Shown one piece after another: positions 23,187 through 30,543 of a DNA stretch of 33,902 bases (positions are counted from its first letter, which is position 1; each line of letters opens with the position of its first letter). The position numbers were made by a program, and so were the translations under genes. The notes beneath the pieces are model-generated. The model did no database searches, had not been told where the DNA came from, and worked only from the letters and a program-made list of their open reading frames with translations. Source of the DNA: Bradyrhizobium sp. (lineage in GTDB: Bacteria; Pseudomonadota; Alphaproteobacteria; Rhizobiales; Xanthobacteraceae); NCBI GenBank assembly GCA_030681365.1, contig JAUXWH010000004.1:1-33902 (forward strand). The letters run 5' to 3'.

Positions 23187-23218
23187 TCCCTAATCGACAG
23201 TATACTTACAATTAGGGA
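23187..23218. promoter_or_regulatory. Shared regulatory motif, copy 2, inside a 32-bp inverted repeat
   Basis: GACAGTATACTTACAAT (23196-23212) repeats the motif of the dioxygenase promoter. Here it lies in a strong palindrome: TCCCTAAT (23187-23194) and ATTAGGGA (23211-23218) pair perfectly, the centre is GTATAC, and 13 of 16 positions of the half-sites agree. It is 11 bp upstream of the hydroxylase start. On the minus strand TATACT could be the -10 element, so a bound MarR dimer would block the promoter. Confidence 0.6.
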
Positions 23219-23296
23219 CAGACTAACGGCCGTCGGCCGGCGGCGCTACCGAAAATATCGGTCAGGCCGGGTCGGTCAGGCGCAGCGGCGCACGTT

Positions 23297-23456
23297 TTAC
23301 CCTCCCCTGGAGGGGGAGGGTCGACGCGAATGCAATGAGCGGCGGGGTGGGGTGAAAGTCTCTCCCTTCGGGCGGTGTTCACGTTGGGACACCGCCACCC
23401 CACCCCGGCTCGCATCTTGCGATGCGAGCCGATCCTCCCCCTCCAGGGGAGGGTAA
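23297..23456. repeat. 160-bp element with perfect 23-bp terminal inverted repeats
   Basis: The ends at 23297-23319 and 23434-23456 are exact reverse complements (starting TTACCCTCCCC, ending GGGGAGGGTAA). The inside has further complementary parts, including GGCGGGGTGGGGTG facing CACCCCACCCC and the small hairpin CTCGCATC-TTGC-GATGCGAG. No reading frame is supported. It looks like a MITE-like or dispersed palindromic repeat of a third family, inserted between the hydroxylase promoter and the Cys-rich protein gene. Confidence 0.85.
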
Positions 23457-23481
23457 GGGCTCGCAATTTCGAATCCGCCGC

Positions 23482-23706
23482 TTACTTCTTCTCCGCGGCG
23501 GCCAGAACTTTCTTGCAGGCCGGCGTGATCTTGTCGCTCTCCTTGGCGAGGCAGGCGATGATCCTGCCGCCGCCCGGCACGACGCCTTTGCAGAATTTTT
23601 CATAGTCGCCCATGCAGGCGCCGCGTTGTTCTGCGGTCAATTCCTGAGCGAAAGCTGTTTGCGATGCGCACAGCAGGGCCGCGGTCATCAGCATCGTGCG
23701 GAGCAT
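23482..23706 (-). CDS. Secreted GLG1-type cysteine-rich repeat protein
   Basis: 74 residues from the ATG at 23706, chosen because AAGGAAA stands about 10 nt upstream and it starts a signal peptide (MLRTMLMTAALLCASQTAFA-Q). The mature part carries one copy of the Cys-rich repeat known from Golgi protein GLG1/CFR: C-MGDYEKFC-KGVVPGGGRIIACLAKESDKITPACKKVL, with four Cys in the order CxxDxxKFC...GxGRIxxCL...C. Single-repeat periplasmic versions are found in alphaproteobacteria and have no assigned function. It is divergent from the RND efflux genes, with 322 bp between, and may be expressed independently. Confidence 0.85.
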   Translation of the reverse strand: MLRTMLMTAALLCASQTAFAQELTAEQRGACMGDYEKFCKGVVPGGGRIIACLAKESDKITPACKKVLAAAEKK

Positions 23707-24028
23707 GGGGTCGTTTCCTTTCTTGTGTCGGTGGATCACTGGTCTTCGCCGGCTTGCCTGCGGGCCGGTTTCGCCACCATGAATATGGCGGTTACGAGCA
23801 GCACCCCGTGTTTTAACGTACTGATCATTTTGGGAAATCCCTGGCGTTGCCCGGCCTGCCGAGGCTGCAATGGAATTGAAGTTCTGAACGATGGCGGATC
23901 AATCGTCGAAAACCTGATCATTTTCGCTTTCGGGTTCCGCTGCAAGAGGATTGTTGCTATTCATGAGTCGCCAAAGTTTTCCTTCAGAAAGAATTTTCAG
24001 ATCAAAGCAGGATCGGGGCACGGGTAAG
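23707..24028. other. Divergent intergenic region with a repeated TGATCA element
   Basis: This 322-bp gap separates the Cys-rich gene from the RND adaptor gene. CTGATCATTTT occurs twice as an exact direct repeat (23821-23831 and 23914-23924), each containing the palindrome TGATCA, so a regulator site is possible. A 30-codon minus-strand frame (starting MISTLKHGVLL) crosses it but lacks a convincing ribosome-binding site. No RNA gene or riboswitch is recognised. Confidence 0.4.
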
Positions 24029-25228
24029 ATGCCGATGCGTTCCTCAGCTCTCTCCGCTCCGGAAGACAATTTGAGGCGCCGACACACCGGCGCCTTTCGC
24101 GTGGCATTTGCCCTATCGGCATTCGTCGGTCTGACTGCCTGCGAACAAAATGCCTTCGTGCCGCCGCCGCCGCCGAAGGTGGAGGTCGCGCCGCCGACGC
24201 AGCGCGCCATCACGCGTTATCTCGAGGCCACCGGCAACACCGCGCCGATCAAAAGCGTCGATCTCGTCGCGCGGGTGCAGGGCGTGCTGCAATCGATCAA
24301 TTACAAGGACGGCACTCCGGTGAAGGCGGGCACCACGCTGTTCACGATCGAGCCCGAGACCTACAAGCTGAAACTGGAGCAGGCCGAGGCCGCCGAGGCC
24401 GGCGCGCAGGCGTCGCTGAAACAGGCCGAAGCCGACTTCAAGCGCCAGTCGGATCTGGTGCAGAGACAGGTAGTGTCGCAGGCGACGCTGGATAATTCGA
24501 CCTCCGCGCGCGACAACGCCCAGGCCAATCTGCAGCAGGCCCAGGTCAACACCAGGATCGCGGCGGTCAATTACGGCTATACCAATGTCACCGCACCGTT
24601 CGACGGCGTCGTCAGCGCGCATCTGGTCTCGGTCGGCCAGCTGGTCGGCGCGTCGTCGCCGACGCAGCTGGCGACCATCGTGGCGCTCGACCCGCTCTAT
24701 GTGAATTTCAACGTCAACGAACAGGATGTGCTGAAGATACGGGCGGAGGCCAGGCGCCGCGGCATGACGTCGAGCGATCTCGAGCAATTGCCGGTCGAGG
24801 TCGGACTGCAGACCGACAGCGGCTATCCGCACAAGGGCAAGCTCGACTATGCGGCGCCGACGGTGAACCAGTCGACCGGAACGCTGGCGGTGCGCGGCGT
24901 GCTGCCCAATGCCGACCGCGTGCTGCTGCCCGGCTATTTCGTTCGCGTCCGCGTTCCCGTCGATCAACAGGCAAACGCCTTGCTGGTGCCCGACGTGGCG
25001 CTCGGCAGCGACCAGGCCGGCCGCTACGTGCTGGTGGTGAACAGCGACAATATCGTCGAGCAGCGCAAGGTGGTGACCGGTCCGCTGGATGGTGACCTGC
25101 GCGTGATCGAAAGCGGCCTGAAGCCCGACGACCGCGTGGTGACCGCCGGACTGCTGCGCGCGATCCCCGGGCAGAAGGTCGATCCGCAGCCGCACAAGAA
25201 TGAGACGCAGCCGGCGTCGGCCAAATAG
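24029..25228 (+). CDS. RND efflux periplasmic adaptor (AcrA/MexA-type lipoprotein)
   Basis: 399 residues if started at ATG 24029; ATG 23963 (with AAGAGGA 12 nt upstream) is an alternative that adds 22 residues. A lipoprotein signal is visible: RVAFALSAFVGLTAC with the lipid-bearing Cys38 in the lipobox LTAC. Then come the adaptor domains: beta-barrel/lipoyl TRYLEATGNTAPIKSVDLVARVQGVLQSINYKDGTPVKAGTTLFTIEP, a coiled coil around residues 105-165, lipoyl second half VNYGYTNVTAPFDGVVSAHLVSVGQLVGA, and the membrane-proximal domain. It is 11 bp upstream of the RND pump gene, so they form one operon. There is no outer-membrane channel gene in the window and no adjacent TetR regulator. Confidence 0.93.
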   Translation: MPMRSSALSAPEDNLRRRHTGAFRVAFALSAFVGLTACEQNAFVPPPPPKVEVAPPTQRAITRYLEATGNTAPIKSVDLVARVQGVLQSINYKDGTPVKAGTTLFTIEPETYKLKLEQAEAAEAGAQASLKQAEADFKRQSDLVQRQVVSQATLDNSTSARDNAQANLQQAQVNTRIAAVNYGYTNVTAPFDGVVSAHLVSVGQLVGASSPTQLATIVALDPLYVNFNVNEQDVLKIRAEARRRGMTSSDLEQLPVEVGLQTDSGYPHKGKLDYAAPTVNQSTGTLAVRGVLPNADRVLLPGYFVRVRVPVDQQANALLVPDVALGSDQAGRYVLVVNSDNIVEQRKVVTGPLDGDLRVIESGLKPDDRVVTAGLLRAIPGQKVDPQPHKNETQPASAK

Positions 25229-25239
25229 GACCGGGGTCC

Positions 25240-28200
25240 ATGATATCGAAATTCTTTATCGAACGGCCGGTTCTTTCCAACGTCATCGCGCTGCTGATGA
25301 TCCTGATCGGCGCCGTGGCGCTGTTCACCCTGCCGGTCGCGCAGTATCCCGATGTGGTGCCGCCGACCGTGCAGGTCACCACGCGCTATCCCGGCGCCAG
25401 CGCCAGGACGGTGATCGACACCGTGGCGCTGCCGATCGAGCAACAGGTCAACGGCGTCGAGGACATGCTCTACATGCAGTCCTACAGCGGCGCCGACGGC
25501 ACCTATTCGTTGACGGTGACGTTCAAGATCGGCACCGACCTCAACTTCGCGCAGGTGCTGGTGCAGAACCGGGTGTCGAGCGCGCTGTCGCAGCTGCCGC
25601 AGGCGGTACAGAACCAGGGCGTCACGGTGCAGAAACGCTCGACGGCGATCCTGCTGTTCGTGACGCTGACCTCGCCTGATGCAACCTACGACAGCCTGTT
25701 TCTTTCCAATTACGCCACCATCAACATCAGGGACGAATTATCGCGGCTGCCAGGCGTCGGCAACGTCACGGTGTTCGGCGCCGGCCAGTATTCGATGCGG
25801 GTCTGGCTCGATCCCAACAAGCTGCAGGCGCGCGGGCTGATGCCGCAGGACGTCATCCAGGCGATCCAGCAGCAGAGCCAGCAGGTCACCGCGGGCCAGG
25901 TGGGCGCGCCGCCGGTGCCGTCAGGACAGGCGTTCCAGTACACCCTCAATGTCAGCGGCCGGCTCGACGACGTCAGCGAGTTCGAGAATGTAATCGTCAA
26001 GACCGGCAGTAGTGGCGACGTTACCCGCGTGCGCGATGTCGGCCGGGTCGAACTGGGAGCGCAGACCTACGGCCAGGTATTCTCGCTCAACAACAAGCCT
26101 TCGGTCGGCATCGGCGTGTTCCAGTCGCCCGGCGCCAACGCGCTCGAGGTCGAGAAGGCGGTCGAGGCGAAGATGGCGGTGCTGGCCAGGGCATTTCCGC
26201 AGGACGTCAAATACGACACGCCGTTCGACACCACGAAGTTCGTCGCGGAATCGATCAAGGAAGTCTACAAGACCCTGATCGAGGCCGGCCTGCTGGTGCT
26301 CGTCGTGATCCTGATCTTCCTGCAGGACTGGCGCGCGATGCTGGTGCCGGCCACGACAGTGCCGGTGACCATCATCGGCGCCTTCGCCGCGATGGCCGCC
26401 CTCGGTTTCACCGTCAACATCTCCACGCTGTTCGCGATCGTGCTCGCGATCGGCATCGTGGTGGACGACGCCATCGTCGTGGTCGAGGGCGCGGCGCACA
26501 ATATCGAGAAGGGCATGTCCGGCCATGACGCCGCGATCGCGGCGATGGATGCGCTGTTCGCGCCGATCGTCGGCATCACGCTGGTGCTGATCTCGGTGTT
26601 CCTGCCGGCCGCCTTCCTGCCGGGCCTGACCGGCCAGATGTACGCCCAATTCGCACTGGTGATCGCCGCTACCGCGCTGCTCAGCGCCGTCAACGCCGCC
26701 ACGCTGAAGCCGACGCAGTGCGCGCTGTGGCTGCGCCGGCCGGTGCCGCCGGAGCAACGCAACTGGTTCTATCGCGGTTTCAATGCGGTCTATGACCGTG
26801 TCGAGCGCGGTTATGCAAGGCTGATCGGCCGGCTCGTCGCGCACAGCGGCGTATCGGTGATCGCGGCATTGATCCTGATCGGCATCGCCGGCTGGGGCCT
26901 GTCGCGGGTGCCGACCGGTTTCATCCCGATCGAGGATCAGGGCTATCTGCTGGTCGCGGTGCAGCTGCCCGACGGCGCCGCGCTCGACCGCACCCAGAAT
27001 GTGATGAAGCAGGTCAGCGACCTCGCCGGCAACACGCCCGGCGTGGATCAGGTCATCACCATCGCCGGCATCTCGGCGCTCGACAATTCGTCGAGCCTCG
27101 CCAATGCCGGCGTCGCCTATTTGATCCTCAAGGAGTGGAGCGCGCGCGGTCCGGGGCAGGACCTGCGCTCGCTGTTCGTCGGGCTGAACGAGAAAATGTC
27201 GGCAATCCAGCAGGCGCGGATCCTGGTGATTCCGCCGCCGCCGATCCAGGGCATCGGCAACGCCGCCGGTTTTGCCATGCAGGTGCAGCTGCGCGACGGC
27301 AATGCCGATTACGGCAAGCTTCAGGCCATCGCCGGCGCCGTTGTCACGAATGCGCAGACTCAAAGCGCCTTGCAGCGCGTCAGTTCGTCGTTCCGTTCGA
27401 TGGTGCCGCAATTCGACGTCGAGGTGGACCGGATCAAGACCCAGACCCTGCATGTCACCACCGACCAGATCTTCTCCACGCTGTCGTCCTACATGGGGTC
27501 GAGCTTCGTCAACCAGTTCAACAAGTTCGGCCGCACGTTCCAGGTCTACGCGCAGGCCGATTCGCAGTTTCGGCTGACCCCGCGCGACATCGAGAAGCTG
27601 ATGGTGCGCAACTCGCAGGGCGACATGATCCCGCTCGGCACCGTGGCGAAGATCACGCCGGCGGTCGGCCCGTCGCTGATCAGCCTGTACAACCTCTATC
27701 CGTCGGCGACGGTGATCGGCCTGCCGGCCACCGGCTACAGCTCCGGCCAGTCGATGGCGCTGATGGAAGAGATCGCCGCCAGGACCTTGCCGCAGGGTAC
27801 CGGCTATGAATGGACCGGGATGTCGTACCAGGAGAAGGTGGTCGGCGGCCAGATCTACTGGGCGTTCGGCCTTGCCCTGCTGCTGGTGTATCTGGTGCTG
27901 GCCGGGCAGTATGAAAGCTGGTACGCGCCGATCTCGGTGATCCTGGCGGTGCCGCTGTCATTGCTCGGCCCGATGGCGGTGCTGACGGGATTGCGGATCG
28001 AGAACAATCTCTACACCCAGATCGGCATCATCCTGCTGATCGCGCTGTCGGCCAAGAACGCCATCCTGATCGTCGAAGTGGCGCTGGAGCTGCATGTGCG
28101 CGACCGCAAGCCGCTGATGGAATCCGCGATCGCGGCGGCGCGGGCGCGGTTCCGCCCCATCCTGATGACCTCGTTTGCCTTCATCCTCGGCGTGGTGCCG

Positions 28201-28404
28201 CTGGTGCTGGCGACCGGCGCCGGCGCCAGCGCCCGCAAGTCGATCGGCATCACGGTGTTTTCCGGCATGATCGCCTCGACCTGCCTCGCCGTGCTGTTCG
28301 TGCCGACGTTCTTCGTCGTGGTGCAGCGCTTCGAGAACTGGCTGGCCGGAAGGAAGAGCGAAGAAGGCTTGTCCGCGAGCGGCACGTTCCGCAAGGCGCA
28401 ATAA
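25240..28404 (+). CDS. RND multidrug efflux permease, HAE1 (AcrB-type) family
   Basis: 1054 residues, the full AcrB length. It begins MISKFFIERPVLSNVIALLMILIGAVALFTLPVAQYPDVVPPTVQV, the usual HAE1 start with TM1. The proton-relay Asp pair of TM4 is present in FAIVLAIGIVVDDAIVVVEGAAHNIEKG. The second half repeats the layout, with the porter domains and the C-terminal TM set (QIGIILLIALSAKNAILIVEVA, FRPILMTSFAFILGVVPLVLATGAGASARKSIG). As trimeric inner-membrane pump with the adaptor at 24029 it should export drugs or aromatic compounds. The neighbouring aromatic catabolic genes make solvent/phenolic export plausible, but nothing shows the substrate. Confidence 0.96.
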   Translation: MISKFFIERPVLSNVIALLMILIGAVALFTLPVAQYPDVVPPTVQVTTRYPGASARTVIDTVALPIEQQVNGVEDMLYMQSYSGADGTYSLTVTFKIGTDLNFAQVLVQNRVSSALSQLPQAVQNQGVTVQKRSTAILLFVTLTSPDATYDSLFLSNYATINIRDELSRLPGVGNVTVFGAGQYSMRVWLDPNKLQARGLMPQDVIQAIQQQSQQVTAGQVGAPPVPSGQAFQYTLNVSGRLDDVSEFENVIVKTGSSGDVTRVRDVGRVELGAQTYGQVFSLNNKPSVGIGVFQSPGANALEVEKAVEAKMAVLARAFPQDVKYDTPFDTTKFVAESIKEVYKTLIEAGLLVLVVILIFLQDWRAMLVPATTVPVTIIGAFAAMAALGFTVNISTLFAIVLAIGIVVDDAIVVVEGAAHNIEKGMSGHDAAIAAMDALFAPIVGITLVLISVFLPAAFLPGLTGQMYAQFALVIAATALLSAVNAATLKPTQCALWLRRPVPPEQRNWFYRGFNAVYDRVERGYARLIGRLVAHSGVSVIAALILIGIAGWGLSRVPTGFIPIEDQGYLLVAVQLPDGAALDRTQNVMKQVSDLAGNTPGVDQVITIAGISALDNSSSLANAGVAYLILKEWSARGPGQDLRSLFVGLNEKMSAIQQARILVIPPPPIQGIGNAAGFAMQVQLRDGNADYGKLQAIAGAVVTNAQTQSALQRVSSSFRSMVPQFDVEVDRIKTQTLHVTTDQIFSTLSSYMGSSFVNQFNKFGRTFQVYAQADSQFRLTPRDIEKLMVRNSQGDMIPLGTVAKITPAVGPSLISLYNLYPSATVIGLPATGYSSGQSMALMEEIAARTLPQGTGYEWTGMSYQEKVVGGQIYWAFGLALLLVYLVLAGQYESWYAPISVILAVPLSLLGPMAVLTGLRIENNLYTQIGIILLIALSAKNAILIVEVALELHVRDRKPLMESAIAAARARFRPILMTSFAFILGVVPLVLATGAGASARKSIGITVFSGMIASTCLAVLFVPTFFVVVQRFENWLAGRKSEEGLSASGTFRKAQ

Positions 28405-28520
28405 TTGACGGTGCGAGCGTACGGCGGGTTAGAACGACAGACCAAGGACTGCAATCTTGCCGCGGTTGAGCAAGAGAGTCGGCGAGCATGGCGATCGGAT
28501 CGCCAAAGCGGGTCGCAGGG

Positions 28521-30533
28521 TCATGACGGTTCAAGATTGCCGCGGCCTCGCTTGCGAACTTCCTCGATTGATGTCGGTACATTGGTCGGTGGTGGGAGTG
28601 CCGATCTGGCAACGTGCCGCGCCAGTTGCGGCGCAGCGGCGCTGGTGCCCTTCAGGCGAAACACGCTGCCGCTCCTGTTGCCACCGGCGCGGATACCACC
28701 GAGAGCCCAAGACTCGTCACAGGGCAGCGCGAAGTCGGGACCGACGCGGGCCGTGGGGAGATCGCCGCGCGCAGGTCCAGCCGACGAATAGGGCGACTTG
28801 CGTCCATTCGCAAGAAGGTAACCACCAGCAACGTGCACGCTGGGGACGTCGCCGGTAGCAATCCCGTTGAGGGTACGGTCGCGGTGGATCAGCGATCCGC
28901 TGTTGTCAAACTCGCCGTTGATGTATTTCCCGCTTGCCTCAGCCGACCGGCTTCGTTCCCACTTGGGATCGACAAAGTACGAACGCCTGGCACCCGTGCG
29001 CACGCCCATATTCGGGTCGCTGCGGGCCACATAGGCATCAATCTGTGCCCGTGCGTCGATATTCGTGACCTCGATCTTCCAATCCCCGTGTTCAGACACA
29101 GCTCCGGATCCAGCGATGGTGGGCCCGATCGCAAGCAGCCACATTGTGTCGCCACCCAGGATCAGCGGGCCGTACACGCCGGTAGATGTGGGAAGCGAGC
29201 CGGGGGGTGGTGGCTGGAGCCCCGCTGACGCATAGGAAACCCCGCTGGGTGATGTTAGCTTGACGACGACACCGCTGGCGTTGATCTTGTTCATCCATAT
29301 TTCGGCGAAGCACAACACGGCATTATCGGGTGGAAGCCGCCAGATCCAATCGACGTTGTTGGGTCCTTTTTTTCGCGTGGTTACGGCGACGTGGCCCTTG
29401 CTCATATAGGCGTTGCCCGCGGGCAGGACGACTTCAAGCTTGGGTTTGCCGCCAGTACCGTTGTATTCGGCGACAAGCGCCGTCAGCGCCGACTCCAGCA
29501 CCGCCGTGCCATCGTGCGGTCCCGTCGTAGGTCCGTAGCTGACGTTGACGACCACTTTCCTGGTTTCCAGCGGGTCGGCAAATGACAGGATGTACAGGAT
29601 GCCATCGACGACATAATTTTTTAGCCATACGCCGGTAGCATCGCGAATGCAGTCATCGGAGAACTGAACGAATACGACGTCGGCGCTTGAAGCGGAGTCG
29701 GTGCCCGGCTTCCAGCTCGGTGGATCGCGACGGTCGCCCGGTGACGGACCAACACGTGAAGCGGTCGGTATCCTGCCGGCGACCACATCCATCACGTGCG
29801 CGCCATGCGACTGTCGGCGCGAGAGACTCGTGAACGCCGCATCGCGATAACAACCGTCCTCGTCGATGCCTGCAGGTGTCGAGTGCAAGTTGATCCACTC
29901 GTCAATTCCTATTTCGGCCGTCGGAGACGCGAAATCGCGCCGGTACTCGAGACCGTATGTGAAATCCTGCAGCCTCTTCCCGAAAGGCCGCCCGCTGATC
30001 ATCTCGACTGGGTCCCGCTGGTTCTGGTCCCAAATGCCAAGTACCTGCGTGCTCGCTGAACCATCCGCCAATCTCTTGATAAAATGCGCCGCTGCGAACG
30101 GGCAGCCGTCATCAAGCACACCGATCAACAATGACTTAGTCGGTTCCTTGCCTTCCTTGAACCGCTCCAGCTTTCTAATCGATGGTTCCGCTTGCGAAGG
30201 TTTCAATGGCAGCGATAGTTCGACCCTGGAGACATATTTGTTCCAGATATCGGCCGTTGCGGCGGCGACTACCGCCCGCTTGGGACAGCGCACCGTGGCA
30301 TAGCGGGTTTCGCCGACATCCGGGCCGAGCTGAGCGCCGAATTTGCCTATCGCGCTTTGGAACGACCCCAGCAGTTTGGCATTTTTGAGCTCCACAAGCA
30401 GGAGCAGCTTGAAGTTGTCGTCGTCGAAGAACTCAAAATCCCTGAAGTCCGTCGCGATCGCGAACCGCAGGTATGCATCAAAGCAACTCGGCAAGTTGTC
30501 CTTGGGCGTGGGACTTTTAGTGCGTTGGGCCAC
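28521..30533 (-). CDS. Subtilisin-family (S8) serine protease, apparently leaderless
   Basis: 670 residues. A GTG at 30533 is chosen because AGGAG (30541-30545) lies 7 nt upstream; a TTG at 30566 would overlap the previous gene by 23 bp and has no such site. All catalytic elements are present: Asp in LLIGVLDDGCPFA (about residue 141), His243 in SHGAHVMDVVAG, oxyanion Asn374 in VVLPAGNAY, and Ser631 in KGTSAAAPQLAR. About 130 residues precede the Asp motif, and a beta-rich insert lies between the Asn and Ser motifs. No signal peptide is visible, so the protease should be cytoplasmic or exported unusually. It follows the haloperoxidase gene by 10 bp on the same strand, so they are one transcript. 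Confidence 0.92.
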   Translation of the reverse strand: MAQRTKSPTPKDNLPSCFDAYLRFAIATDFRDFEFFDDDNFKLLLLVELKNAKLLGSFQSAIGKFGAQLGPDVGETRYATVRCPKRAVVAAATADIWNKYVSRVELSLPLKPSQAEPSIRKLERFKEGKEPTKSLLIGVLDDGCPFAAAHFIKRLADGSASTQVLGIWDQNQRDPVEMISGRPFGKRLQDFTYGLEYRRDFASPTAEIGIDEWINLHSTPAGIDEDGCYRDAAFTSLSRRQSHGAHVMDVVAGRIPTASRVGPSPGDRRDPPSWKPGTDSASSADVVFVQFSDDCIRDATGVWLKNYVVDGILYILSFADPLETRKVVVNVSYGPTTGPHDGTAVLESALTALVAEYNGTGGKPKLEVVLPAGNAYMSKGHVAVTTRKKGPNNVDWIWRLPPDNAVLCFAEIWMNKINASGVVVKLTSPSGVSYASAGLQPPPPGSLPTSTGVYGPLILGGDTMWLLAIGPTIAGSGAVSEHGDWKIEVTNIDARAQIDAYVARSDPNMGVRTGARRSYFVDPKWERSRSAEASGKYINGEFDNSGSLIHRDRTLNGIATGDVPSVHVAGGYLLANGRKSPYSSAGPARGDLPTARVGPDFALPCDESWALGGIRAGGNRSGSVFRLKGTSAAAPQLARHVARSALPPPTNVPTSIEEVRKRGRGNLEPS

Positions 30534-30543
30534 GGTGCGACTC

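Noticed and set aside
23736..23945. Small minus-strand frame with a hydrophobic segment (MISTLKHGVLLVTAIFMVAK)
   Set aside because: A short membrane peptide is conceivable from the internal ATG, but there is no good ribosome-binding site and no recognisable family, so it was not called a gene.
25921..27453. 510-residue open frame on the minus strand
   Set aside because: It lies antisense inside the RND pump gene, is very rich in Arg, Asp and His, and has no family features.
28489..28505. Palindrome TGGCGATC-G-GATCGCCA between the RND and protease genes
   Set aside because: It could terminate converging transcripts, but the stem is short, the loop is too small for the full pairing and no T-run follows.
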